NCBI GenBank assembly: GCA_000437595.1
Contig: FR899868.1
Span: 1 to 38,509, forward strand
DNA length: 38,509 nucleotides
Direction of reading: 5' to 3'
Origin: Faecalibacterium sp. CAG:74
Lineage (GTDB): Bacteria > Bacillota > Clostridia > Christensenellales > Aristaeellaceae
Below, piece by piece: positions 8,732 to 16,584 of this stretch (position 1 is the stretch's first letter; the number at the start of each line of letters is the position of its first letter). Below the pieces are notes generated by a model. It had not been told where the DNA came from. It was given only the letters and a program-made list of their open reading frames with translations, and searched no databases. The position numbers and the translations under genes were made by a program.

Positions 8732-9135
8732 GTGAGAAAGATGTGCCTGCTCTCGTTTCTCCTTCTCCTGCTGACGCTGCCGTTCCTTGTGCATGGGAGC
8801 GCGTCGGCACAGACGGAAACGCTTCGCGTCATGGTCTATGACCGGGAGAACATGCCCGAGGAATATGGCTCCTGCGAGGACAACGCCTGGGTACGCTATA
8901 TTCAAAGCCGGGTGCTTCGCGAACTGGATATATCCCCGCGTCGCTGGAAACGGTTAACATCCTGGCCGCGAAGGAAAGGGAGCTCCGCATACGAACCATC
9001 ATGTGCCCGGCTGAGAATTTCGATGAGGAATGGGATCGCTGCGTGGCCGCCTATCTCTCCGCGGGCGGCAGCCGCGCCATTGAAGCCAAGCGTTCCGCCT
9101 ATCGCGAAAGCATTGCAGAAAAGAAAGGAAATTGA
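8732..9135 (+). pseudogene. Internally deleted, frameshifted sugar-binding protein gene
   Basis: The first ~66 codons encode a signal peptide (KMCLLSFLLLLLTLPFLVHG) and the start of a mature binding protein (ETLRVMVYDRENMPEEYGS). Near 8930-8945 the homology jumps to a different frame, which reads VNILAAKERELRIRTIMCPA and then FDEEWDRCVAAYLSAGG to a TGA at 9133. That tail matches the C-terminal tail of the intact binding protein at 382-1965 (FDAVYDRCVQAILDVGG). So about 400 central codons are missing and the two ends are out of frame. The start is the GTG at 8732, with GAGG just upstream. It precedes the GH105 gene by 2 bp, so transcription probably still reaches that gene. An alternative reading as a 146-aa protein has no support in its C-terminal half. 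Confidence 0.82.
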
Positions 9136-9137
9136 CC

Positions 9138-11183
9138 ATGGGATACTATTTTGACGATCGCAACAGCGCTGCCTGGAGCTATGGCGACGATGCCGGGAGA
9201 ATCATTGATCTGCTTGGAACCCGATTTATGGGGGAAAATCCTGTTACGCCCTTTATCTGGCGCACCTTTGATGAGTCAGGCATTCAGGCGGATCGAAAGG
9301 CGCGATATCTGCTGGATTTTGCGCGGCGTTTTCCCGGCGGAGAGAATGGCGAAATTGTCTATGCCGCCGCCGATCTATACTGTCCGCAGGCCAAGAGCTC
9401 TGGCTTCGTGGTGGAGTGCGACGGTCCTGTTCAGGTGTGGTTGAATGAGGAAAGGGTGTTCCAGTCCAACGGCAATCAGGAACGCACCCATGAAAAATGC
9501 AGGATTGATGTGTCGTTGAGGGCAGGCTACAATCGTTTCGTATGGCGCTGCGAGCGGACGGAGATCGGCTTTGGCTGCGCTTTCGCCAATGCCATGCCGC
9601 AGTGGGAGCCCTGTAATTATGTACTGCCCTACAAGGAATATGACGGGGAGGCAGGAATCCTCTACACGGAGCCGGTGGATGAACGGATGCAGATTGACGT
9701 GGGCAGCTTCTTTGGCGACTTTATGCCGCCGGAGCTGACCTGGCTTCCCCGCGCGGAGAAAAAGTCCCTTGTCGGGGCAGGCGTATATGCGGCGTGGCTC
9801 AAGGGAAGCGTCCGTGTCCCCCTTGCCGCCCATGACGCTGTAACCCTGATCGTGGACGGTAAGCCCGGACGGGTTATCCCCGGAGCACAGCATGATGTTG
9901 TGGCCGTCGGCCCCTATCAGGCGGTGGCCGCGCTGGTGAGCGACAGCGACTGGGCTTGGAGGAAGCCTCCTGTGCATATTCATGGAAGGACGACACCTTA
10001 TCTCATCATGGGCCCGCTGAAAACCGCGGATACTTCAGCCTTCACCGCATGCGCCATGGGACAGCTGGTTGAGGGCGCGGAGGGGACAATCACCTGGCGC
10101 ACTGGCTTTGACGGCGTTGCTCTGCGTCCCTATGTGGAAAGCAAGCTCTTTGGCCGCTGGACTTATCCGCTGGGCGTTACGCTCTACGGCATGTGGCAGG
10201 CGGGGCATTTCCTGAGCCGCGAGGTCATGAACGACTATGTGACAAGCCATGCGGATCAGGTCGTCTCCATCCATGAGTATGCGCTTTATGATCAGGCAAG
10301 GTATGGCTTTCCGGGGGTCAATCAGCAAATCTGCTGGCTTGACGCGCTGGACGACTGCGGCTCCTTTGGCTCCATGATGCTGGAATGCGCCAAGCCCGGC
10401 GACGCGGCTGTCCGCAAGCTGGCTGATGCCATTGGGGAATATATGCTCCATGAACAGCCCCGCACCTCCGAAGGAGCTTATTGCCGCCGCGACGATACCA
10501 TCTGGGCGGACGATATGTATATGTCTGGCCCCTTTCTGTGCCGCTATTCGGAGCTGACCGGTAGTATGGAAGGTATGAACGCCTGCGCTAATCAGCTGCT
10601 TCAATACAAGGACCTCCTCTTTATGCCCGACAAACAGATCATGTCCCACATGCGCTGTTTACGAAACGGAAAGAGCAACCGTATCCCCTGGAGCCGAGGC
10701 AACGGCTGGGTGCTGTTCACCCTCAGCGAGCTGCTGCAAAAGCTGCCGGTCGGCCATGAGAAGCGGCCTGCATTGCTATTGTTCTTCCGCGAGCTCAGCG
10801 CAGGGTACATGAAGCTGCAGGATGCCTCCGGATTGTGGCATCAGATTCTTGATGAACCCGGTACCTATCTGGAGTCCTCGGTGACGGCCATGTTCATCTG
10901 CGCCTTCTCCCGCGGCCTGCGTAACGGCTGGTATGATGTGGCGGTGCTGGATGAGGTACGCAGCGCCGTCGAGCGTGCCTGGAAGGGCTTGTGCGAGCAG
11001 GCGATTGACCGGGACGGCAACCTGTACGGCGTGTGCCGCGGATCAGGTTTCTCCTTCTCCCGCGCCTATTATCGCACGCTGATGTGGAACTTCAACGATA
11101 CGCATGGCATTGGTATTGTCATGCTGGCAGGCGTTGAGTACCTGAAGCTGACGACGAAGGCTTACGGAGCTGGCAGCCTATAA
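9138..11183 (+). CDS. GH105-family unsaturated uronyl hydrolase with N-terminal accessory domain
   Basis: 681 aa, no signal peptide, so cytoplasmic. GH88/GH105 enzymes remove the 4,5-unsaturated uronic acid left at the non-reducing end of oligosaccharides by polysaccharide lyases. The family signatures are clear: WADDMYMSGPFL (near residue 456; its Asp is the expected catalytic residue), PWSRGNGWVLFTLSELL, GLWHQILDEPGTYLESSVTA and FNDTHGIGIVMLAGVEYL. YteR-like enzymes are about 370 aa; this one carries roughly 300 extra N-terminal residues, beta-rich with a possible galactose-binding-like fold (VVECDGPVQVWLNEERVFQS), as in some larger GH105 proteins. The start at 9138 has AAAGGA 8 nt upstream, inside the end of the pseudogene. 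Rhamnogalacturonan is the likely substrate by analogy to Bacillus; other uronate polysaccharides are possible. Confidence 0.88.
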   Translation: MGYYFDDRNSAAWSYGDDAGRIIDLLGTRFMGENPVTPFIWRTFDESGIQADRKARYLLDFARRFPGGENGEIVYAAADLYCPQAKSSGFVVECDGPVQVWLNEERVFQSNGNQERTHEKCRIDVSLRAGYNRFVWRCERTEIGFGCAFANAMPQWEPCNYVLPYKEYDGEAGILYTEPVDERMQIDVGSFFGDFMPPELTWLPRAEKKSLVGAGVYAAWLKGSVRVPLAAHDAVTLIVDGKPGRVIPGAQHDVVAVGPYQAVAALVSDSDWAWRKPPVHIHGRTTPYLIMGPLKTADTSAFTACAMGQLVEGAEGTITWRTGFDGVALRPYVESKLFGRWTYPLGVTLYGMWQAGHFLSREVMNDYVTSHADQVVSIHEYALYDQARYGFPGVNQQICWLDALDDCGSFGSMMLECAKPGDAAVRKLADAIGEYMLHEQPRTSEGAYCRRDDTIWADDMYMSGPFLCRYSELTGSMEGMNACANQLLQYKDLLFMPDKQIMSHMRCLRNGKSNRIPWSRGNGWVLFTLSELLQKLPVGHEKRPALLLFFRELSAGYMKLQDASGLWHQILDEPGTYLESSVTAMFICAFSRGLRNGWYDVAVLDEVRSAVERAWKGLCEQAIDRDGNLYGVCRGSGFSFSRAYYRTLMWNFNDTHGIGIVMLAGVEYLKLTTKAYGAGSL

Positions 11184-11232
11184 AAAACTGCATAGAGAAT
11201 CCGCCCCAGCGCTATCGGCAATGCTGCGTCAT

Positions 11233-11281
11233 CACGAAAAATGCCGCTGCTGTACTTCTGCCAGCAGCGGCGTTTTTCGTG
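11233..11281 (+). terminator. Terminator after GH105 gene
   Basis: Long hairpin: CACGAAAAA-T-GCCGCTGCTG pairs with CAGCAGCGGC-GTTTTTCGTG around a short loop. The A-tract on the left and T-tract on the right suit termination in either direction. Confidence 0.85.
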
Positions 11282-11465
11282 CAGGGAATGAGGTTTGCCG
11301 AATTTCCTGTCGCTCTCCGCAGAGAGCGAAACTCCCCATCGGAGAGTGCACGAGCCCGACCAACGGGAGGGATACCACCGTCTGCTTGCAGGTGGTGAGT
11401 AAGTGCGCCCTTGCCAGGGAGAGGGCTTGACAAAGCCTCTTTTGGAATGTGATTTGTCAAGGGTA
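11282..11465. repeat. Degenerate intergenic repeat-like stretch
   Basis: No gene is visible. Short inverted segments occur (CGCTCTCCGCAGAGAGCG at 11312-11329, and GGCTTGACAAAGCC with flanking repeats near 11428). The texture resembles common Clostridia intergenic repeats, but no second copy is present in this window to prove it. Confidence 0.3.
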
Positions 11466-11472
11466 GATTTAG

Positions 11473-11631
11473 GGTAACACCGCACAATGAGGCAGTCGGC
11501 TGGCGAATGGATTTTTCGTCAGATGCAAATGCAAATTTCGAAGGTTTACTGGAGGTAAATCGAGGAATTTGCATGCCGCAGATGGCGGAAAAGACATCGC
11601 CAACGCTGCCGACGAATTGTGCGGTAGTGCC
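11473..11631 (-). repeat. Full-length MITE family 1 copy, inverted
   Basis: Reverse-complement match over its whole length to the element at 8418-8578. Its ends are GGTAACACCGCACAA (11473) and TTGTGCGGTAGTGCC (ending 11631). Flanks are TTTA-like on the left and TTCC on the right, so the TTAA duplication has decayed. It separates the GH105 terminator from the mgl control region. Confidence 0.78.
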
Positions 11632-11777
11632 TTCCATTCATTACAGGCAACACAAATAAAGGGAGCGCCATACGAGCGCCTCCAACAGTAGGCAAAACAA
11701 ACGACACTACTAATCAGTAAGTATTTTGTTTCTGATTCAACTATACCATATGGACAAGAATTTGTCAATATAGGGCG

Positions 11778-11835
11778 TTCACGTCGTATTTGTTTACGTG
11801 AATATTTTTGTGTGAAAGTCACGTAAAATTACGAC
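11778..11835. promoter_or_regulatory. Cluster of ACGTGA-type half-sites upstream of mglB (putative operator)
   Basis: TTCACGT (11778), TTTACGTGA (11793-11801) and TCACGTAAA (11819-11827) form two overlapping inverted arrangements. The last runs into CGTAA-N2-TTACG. TTTACGTGA and TCACGTAAA are exact reverse complements, with centres 26 bp apart. They end about 17 bases above the mgl -35. This is the layout of a regulator-binding array; the regulator is not encoded in the window. Confidence 0.55.
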
Positions 11836-11843
11836 AAATTGTG

Positions 11844-11872
11844 TTGACAACGGACAGAAACGATGATATAAT
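11844..11872 (+). promoter_or_regulatory. mglBp: Consensus sigma-A promoter of the mgl operon
   Basis: TTGACA (11844-11849) and TATAAT (11867-11872) with a 17-nt spacer, a perfect match to consensus. It is followed by a ~115-base leader to the mglB start. Such a strong core promoter is usually kept under repression. Confidence 0.9.
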
Positions 11873-11995
11873 GCAGTTAGCCCAATTGGTCAGTATTCGA
11901 CCGGATTTTGCATGTTTGTTCGATTCTGTCGATACCGAGCCAAAAAAAGAGACATGCGAGAAATCGCAAAAAACAAAGAAAGAGGTGCTTCTGTA

Positions 11996-13069
11996 ATGAA
12001 GAAACTCGTTGCTCTGCTGCTGTCTGTCATGATGTGCTTTGCGTGCGTCAGTGCGCTGGCCGATACGTATGTGTCCTGGTACACCTACGGCGACGTGTAC
12101 CTTTCCTCCGTGCGTTCCGAAATGGAAGCTGATTTCGCCAAGCTGAACCTGACGATCAACGGCTCCGACGCCAACGGCAACCAGCAGGTACAGTCCGACT
12201 TCATCAGCACGGCTCTGATGAACAACGACTGCGAAGCTATTGTGGTGAACCTCGTTGAATCCGGCGCCATCAGCACGGCGCAGACCATCATGAACCAGAT
12301 TCAGGCTGCGGGCATCCCCACCGTTTGGTTCAACCGTCCTGTCTCTACCAACAACGAAGAAGCCGCCAACCTGTTTCTGAACAACCCCGCTTCCGCGTTC
12401 GTCGGCACCAACTTTGAAGACGCCGGCGTTATGCAGGGCGAGCTGATTGGTCAGTATCTGGTTGAGCATTACAACGACATCGACCTCAACGGCGACGGCA
12501 AGATTTCCTACATCATGTTCAAGGGCGACGAAGCTAACCAGGAAGCTATCGCTCGTACCGCGCTGGCTGTGGAATACGCCAACAAGGCGCTGGTTGCCGC
12601 GGGCAAGCCGGAGATTGAGTTCTACGACGCCTCCAACGCCAACAAGTACCTCGTTGACCCCAACGGCAGCTGGTCCAACGTTTTCTCCTCTGAGCAGATG
12701 CAGACCGTCCTGTCCATGTACAACGAAGGCAACGGCAACATGGTCGAGCTGGTTATCTGCAACAACGACGACATGGCGTATGGCGCTGTGATGGCTCTGC
12801 AGAACGCTGGCTACAACCACGGCGAAGGCACCACCGCGATCCCCGTGTTCGGCGTGGACGCGACCGACGTTGCGAAGGATCTGATCAACAACGGCTACAT
12901 GGTCGGCACCATCAAGCAGGACAACGTTGGTATGGCGGACGCTGTTGCGACCATCACCGCGAACCTGATTGCCGGCAAGGAAAACAAGTTCGAGGGTCTG
13001 AACGAGAACTACGTTATCGTTGACAACTGGTTCGTGCAGATTCCCTACGCTGTGTACACTGGCGAGTAA
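11996..13069 (+). CDS. mglB: Galactose/methyl-galactoside-binding protein MglB
   Basis: 357-aa secreted binding protein of the Mgl-type (CUT2) ABC importer for galactose, glucose or methyl-galactosides. A signal peptide (MKKLVALLLSVMMCFACVSA, cleavage after ALA) precedes a type-I periplasmic-binding fold. The calcium-binding loop known from galactose-binding protein is visible as DIDLNGDGKISYIMFKGDEA, the strongest evidence for MglB rather than ribose- or xylose-binding proteins. VELVICNNDDMAYGAVMALQ and PVFGVDATDVAKDLI are typical ligand-domain segments. The ATG at 11996 is preceded by AGAGGTG; the frame upstream is open but lies in the leader. It is first in the operon and followed by a hairpin that should raise its expression over the downstream genes. 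Confidence 0.93.
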   Translation: MKKLVALLLSVMMCFACVSALADTYVSWYTYGDVYLSSVRSEMEADFAKLNLTINGSDANGNQQVQSDFISTALMNNDCEAIVVNLVESGAISTAQTIMNQIQAAGIPTVWFNRPVSTNNEEAANLFLNNPASAFVGTNFEDAGVMQGELIGQYLVEHYNDIDLNGDGKISYIMFKGDEANQEAIARTALAVEYANKALVAAGKPEIEFYDASNANKYLVDPNGSWSNVFSSEQMQTVLSMYNEGNGNMVELVICNNDDMAYGAVMALQNAGYNHGEGTTAIPVFGVDATDVAKDLINNGYMVGTIKQDNVGMADAVATITANLIAGKENKFEGLNENYVIVDNWFVQIPYAVYTGE

Positions 13070-13090
13070 TTCTTCCCTGAGCACTTCGGG

Positions 13091-13121
13091 CGGAGAGAAC
13101 CGAATGGTTCTCTCCGTCTTT
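13091..13121 (+). terminator. Intra-operon hairpin after mglB (partial terminator)
   Basis: Perfect 11-bp stem CGGAGAGAACC / GGTTCTCTCCG with a GAAT loop, followed by TCTTT. It sits between mglB and mglA with no promoter visible after it, so it probably gives partial termination and protects the mglB message. Confidence 0.75.
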
Positions 13122-13245
13122 CACTGCTGACCAACATATGGCAAGCAGCATTCGACTTGCTCTCCGGCAGGTCGGTACCCACGGTATCATCCGCCGCTTT
13201 ACAATCGTTTGTTCTCGTTGAATTCCAGGAAAGGAAAAGACAAAC

Positions 13246-14892
13246 ATGCAAAAAGACGATGTTTTGCTGCGCATGGAAGGCATCTGCAAGTCCTTCCCCG
13301 GCGTCAAAGCGCTTGACGATGCACAGCTGACCGTCCGTCCCGGTACCGTCCATGCACTCATGGGCGAAAACGGCGCCGGCAAATCCACGCTGATGAAGTG
13401 CCTTTTCGGCATTTACAGCAAGGATGCGGGCACAATCTGGTTCGACGGCAAAGAGGTTAACTTCAAGTCTTCCCGCGATGCGCTGGACAACGGCGTCGCC
13501 ATGGTGCATCAGGAGCTGAATCAGGCGCTGAAGCGTAGCGTGATGGACAACATTTGGCTCGGGCGCTATCCGCGAATCAAGCTCGGCGGCGCTAAGATGC
13601 CCTTCGTTTCCGACAAGGCCGAATACGACATGACCATGGAGGTCTTTAAGGATCTGAATTTCGAGAAATTCGGCATCAACATCAACCCGCGTACCATCAT
13701 GTCCACCATGCCCGTTTCGCGCCGTCAGATGGTGGAAATTGCAAAAGCTGTTTCCTTCAACTCCAAGATTATTGTGCTGGACGAGCCGACCTCTTCCCTG
13801 ACCGAGGCGGAGGTTGAGGTGCTCTTCTCCATCATCAATATGCTCAAGGCACGCGGCGTAGGCATCGTTTATATCTCCCACAAGATGAAGGAAATCTGGC
13901 GCATTGCCGACGACGTGACCGTTATGCGCGACGGACGCTGGATTACCACCCGCCACAAGACCGAATACGGCACGGACGACGATTCCTTCCGCGCAGAGGT
14001 CATTCGGAACATGTGCGGTCGCGAGCTGAGCGCAGCCTATCCGCCCAAGGATAACATCGTCCACGACGATCCGATGATCGTGGTGGAGGGCTTGACCGCC
14101 AAATACAATCAGCTGCGCGACGCCAGCTTCACGCTCCACAAGGGCGAGATCCTGGGCGTAGCGGGTTTGGATGGCTCCGGCCGTACCGAGCTGCTGGAAA
14201 CCCTTTTCGGCTATCGCACCCGTCAAAGCGGCACCATCAAGAAGTTCAACTTCGGCTTCCGCGCCGCGCAGGGCGGTACGCCTGAAGACTACAGCATGGA
14301 AGTACACGACATCAATGGCACGCAGGTGGGCGAGGAAATTTCCAACTTGTCACCCAACAGCGCCATCAAGCAGGGCTTTGCGCTGGTCACCGAGGAACGC
14401 CGCGCAACTGGCATTTTCGGCATCCTTGACATCCGCGCAAACACCGTCATCGCCAACCTGAAGAACTACAAGCTGGGGAAATTCCCGCTGCTCAGCGACG
14501 CAAAAATGGCTCGGGATACGGATCGCATGATTGAAGCGATGCACATCAAAACGCCCAGTCAGCGTCAGCAGATTAAGAATCTGTCCGGCGGCAATCAGCA
14601 GAAGGTCATTTTCGGTCGCTGGATGCTGACCAATCCTGACGTTCTGCTGCTGGATGACCCGACCCGCGGTATCGACGTGGGCGCCAAGTACGAGATCTAT
14701 GAGCTGATTCAGTCCCTCGCCAAGCAGGGCAAGAGCATCATCATGGTCTCTTCCGAAATGCCTGAACTCCTGGGCACTTGCAACCGTATTCTCGTGATGA
14801 GCGCCGGTCAGATTGCCGGCGAATACGTCCCGACAGGCGACGGTAAGGTCGATCAGGAAAAGATACTCGAACTGGCTGCAAAGAACTTGTAA
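13246..14892 (+). CDS. mglA: Galactose/methyl-galactoside ABC transporter ATPase MglA
   Basis: 548-aa double ABC cassette that powers the Mgl importer. The first cassette has a Walker A (GENGAGKSTLMKCLFG) near residue 40, a degenerate signature (MPVSRRQMVEIAKA) and Walker B IIVLDEPTSSL. The second has a divergent P-loop (GVAGLDGSGRTELLETLFG), a canonical LSGGNQQKVIFGRWM signature and LLLDDPTRGIDVGAKYEIYE. Asymmetry of this kind is normal for the family. At 548 residues it is longer than the usual ~500-506; the extra length lies mostly in the second cassette around FRAAQGGTPEDYSMEVHDIN. The start at 13246 has AAGGAAAAG upstream. It sits 176 bp after mglB, across the hairpin, and 15 bp before mglC. 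Confidence 0.94.
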   Translation: MQKDDVLLRMEGICKSFPGVKALDDAQLTVRPGTVHALMGENGAGKSTLMKCLFGIYSKDAGTIWFDGKEVNFKSSRDALDNGVAMVHQELNQALKRSVMDNIWLGRYPRIKLGGAKMPFVSDKAEYDMTMEVFKDLNFEKFGININPRTIMSTMPVSRRQMVEIAKAVSFNSKIIVLDEPTSSLTEAEVEVLFSIINMLKARGVGIVYISHKMKEIWRIADDVTVMRDGRWITTRHKTEYGTDDDSFRAEVIRNMCGRELSAAYPPKDNIVHDDPMIVVEGLTAKYNQLRDASFTLHKGEILGVAGLDGSGRTELLETLFGYRTRQSGTIKKFNFGFRAAQGGTPEDYSMEVHDINGTQVGEEISNLSPNSAIKQGFALVTEERRATGIFGILDIRANTVIANLKNYKLGKFPLLSDAKMARDTDRMIEAMHIKTPSQRQQIKNLSGGNQQKVIFGRWMLTNPDVLLLDDPTRGIDVGAKYEIYELIQSLAKQGKSIIMVSSEMPELLGTCNRILVMSAGQIAGEYVPTGDGKVDQEKILELAAKNL

Positions 14893-14907
14893 GGAGGTTG
14901 CCTGAAC

Positions 14908-15972
14908 ATGTCGAATGTTGCAACAAAGGCAAAAAAGCCGAATCTCTCCGTGAAGAGCGTCCTGAACTGGATTCTCGATCACGCCATGATTATTGTCATC
15001 GTGCTGCTGGCGCTGTATGTCCAGACGCAGCGTGACGCCTTCCTCAAGCCCGCTTCCCTCATCAACATCATCTCCCTGACCGCCGCCCGTCTGCCGATGG
15101 CGCTGGGCGTTGCCGGCTGTATCATTCTGGCCGGTACGGACTTGACCGGCGGCCGCGTGGCTGGCTTGACCGCTTTCGTGGCGGCCATCCTGCTCCAGCG
15201 TGCGGACGTTGCCAATCGCGTGCTGGCAGGCGGAGCCCCTGCCAACATCGTGCTGGTGCTGCTGCTCGTTATGCTCATCGGCGCATGTGTTGGTCTGATC
15301 AACGGCTTCGTCATGGCGAAATTCAAGGTTCACCCCTACATCATCACGTTGGCCATGCAGATGATCGTCTACGGTATCTACCTGACGGTTTCCAACTCGG
15401 TGCAGGTCGGTTCCTTCGACTCCAGCTACACCACCAGCTTCGTCACCAAGCCCCTGTTCCAAATTCAAACCGGCGTTCGCCCCAACGGCACTGCCATCTT
15501 CACCGTAGTTCCCATGTATGTGCTGCTGGCGCTGATCGTGACCGCGCTGATGTGGGTCGTCTGGAACAAGACCGCTTTCGGCAAAAACATGTTTGCCGTC
15601 GGTTCTAACGAGGAAGCAGCCCGCGTTTCCGGCGTGAACGTTATGATGACCATCATCGGCGTTTTCATGGTCGCTGGCGCTCTGTACGGCTATACTGGCT
15701 TCATCGAAGCTGCCCGTATGGGTTCCTCCACTGCGACGCTGGGTCTGAACTACGAAGCCGACGCCATTTCCGCAGCCGTTATCGGCGGCGTATCGTTCGT
15801 CGGCGGCACCGGCAGAATCTCCGGCGTTGTCCTTGGCGTGTTCATGATGCAGCTGATTATCGCCGGCATGACCTTCCTGGGCATCTCCGGCAACGTTACC
15901 TACATCGTAAAGGGCGCGGTTATCCTGTTCGCTGTTATTCTGGATATGCGCAAGTACATGACCAGAAAGTAA
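14908..15972 (+). CDS. mglC: Galactose/methyl-galactoside ABC transporter permease MglC
   Basis: 354-aa integral membrane subunit (BPD_transp_2 family) forming the Mgl channel. The hydrophobic profile gives about ten helices. Conserved segments are GCIILAGTDLTGGRVAGLTA near residue 72, GACVGLINGFVMAKFKVHPY, and the cytoplasmic loop with FGKNMFAVGSNEEAARVSGV that contacts the ATPase, followed by AISAAVIGGVSFVGGTGRIS. AAGGAGG lies about 8 nt upstream of the ATG at 14908. It completes the B-A-C order that is standard for mgl operons. Confidence 0.93.
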   Translation: MSNVATKAKKPNLSVKSVLNWILDHAMIIVIVLLALYVQTQRDAFLKPASLINIISLTAARLPMALGVAGCIILAGTDLTGGRVAGLTAFVAAILLQRADVANRVLAGGAPANIVLVLLLVMLIGACVGLINGFVMAKFKVHPYIITLAMQMIVYGIYLTVSNSVQVGSFDSSYTTSFVTKPLFQIQTGVRPNGTAIFTVVPMYVLLALIVTALMWVVWNKTAFGKNMFAVGSNEEAARVSGVNVMMTIIGVFMVAGALYGYTGFIEAARMGSSTATLGLNYEADAISAAVIGGVSFVGGTGRISGVVLGVFMMQLIIAGMTFLGISGNVTYIVKGAVILFAVILDMRKYMTRK

Positions 15973-16032
15973 CGGTTTCACGGTGCAATGGGGCAGAGTC
16001 CCTTGTGCCATCAGCTTTCAAACATGCTTCGC

Positions 16033-16063
16033 AGAGGCTCTGTACTTCATGCACGGAGCCTCT
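16033..16063 (+). other. Hairpin between mglC and the small membrane protein gene
   Basis: AGAGGCTC (16033-16040) pairs with GAGCCTCT (16056-16063) around a 15-nt loop. No U-run follows. It may process or attenuate the transcript before the downstream small gene. Confidence 0.45.
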
Positions 16064-16096
16064 TGCTCTATCGTTATGGAAGGAGGAGCGAAAACA

Positions 16097-16297
16097 ATGG
16101 AGGAAAACAAGAAACAGCCGCAATCGACAAGCGAGCAGCAGACGGAATCGTCAGACCCCAAAGCGCCGCGCCGTGGCCGCAATTGGATCACTGATATGTA
16201 CGACAAGGTGAACCTATCGGTCGATACGCTCAATTACATTGCGCTCGGTCTGTTGATTTTCATCTTTGCTGTTATCTTCATTGCTTCCCGGCACTAA
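16097..16297 (+). CDS. Small single-pass membrane protein of the mgl operon
   Basis: 66 aa, of no family I recognise. Residues 1-40 are polar and charged (MEENKKQPQSTSEQQTESSD, then basic APRRGRN), and the C-terminus is one hydrophobic helix (YIALGLLIFIFAVIFIASRH). The ATG at 16097 follows GGAAGGAGGAG at good spacing. A longer frame opens at 15983, but it would run through the hairpin region and has no comparable site. The gene lies 124 bp after mglC and before the operon terminator, so it is probably co-transcribed. A role in assembly or regulation of the transporter is conceivable but not shown. Confidence 0.75.
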   Translation: MEENKKQPQSTSEQQTESSDPKAPRRGRNWITDMYDKVNLSVDTLNYIALGLLIFIFAVIFIASRH

Positions 16298-16328
16298 CGC
16301 CGAATCCCCTGCCTTCACCCCCTCCCCT

Positions 16329-16392
16329 GCGCCTCCTGAAGCGGACACTGGAAAAAGCAAGCCAGTTTCCCATCAGGGGGCGCATTTTTTTC
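16329..16392 (+). terminator. Terminator of the mgl operon
   Basis: TGCGCCTCCTGA pairs with TCAGGGGGCGCA (one G-U) around a loop that itself contains the small stem ACTGG/CCAGT, followed directly by a run of T (ATTTTTTTC). Confidence 0.8.
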
Positions 16393-16504
16393 ACGTCGGA
16401 GCATACGGTTTCCCGACGAAAAGACGCAAGCAGATGGCGCAGGAGAGCATGGGACGCGCATCACTTCGCCAAGGAAGAGGGTTCATCGCATCCGCAAACG
16501 CGAC

Positions 16505-16546
16505 GAGCGCTGCAAGCTCTTGTTTGCTTGCAGCGCTCTTGTTTTG
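16505..16546 (+). terminator. Second strong hairpin terminator
   Basis: Perfect 13-bp stem GAGCGCTGCAAGC / GCTTGCAGCGCTC (16505-16517, 16526-16538), then TTGTTTTG. It lies about 45 bases before the insertion sequence and has no gene of its own, so it may be a backup terminator or the end of a lost gene. The stretch 16393-16504 holds no gene that I can see. Confidence 0.7.
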
Positions 16547-16584
16547 CAGCTTCCTCAGCTTTCCGTGAAGTGCCAAAGAAAAAA

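Noticed and set aside
8714..9154. A genuine 146-aa secreted protein
   Set aside because: The second half is Arg/Pro-rich out-of-frame sequence, while another frame there encodes a clear binding-protein C-terminus. It is a pseudogene.
11221..11430. Small plus-strand frame after GH105
   Set aside because: It begins inside the terminator hairpin and crosses degenerate repeat DNA without a ribosome site.
14350..16011. 553-codon minus-strand open frame opposite mglA/mglC
   Set aside because: Shadow of two certain genes; the His/Asp/Gln-rich translation has no domain.
15983..16096. N-terminal extension of the small mgl membrane protein
   Set aside because: The extension crosses a hairpin and has no ribosome site, while GGAAGGAGGAG stands right before the ATG at 16097.
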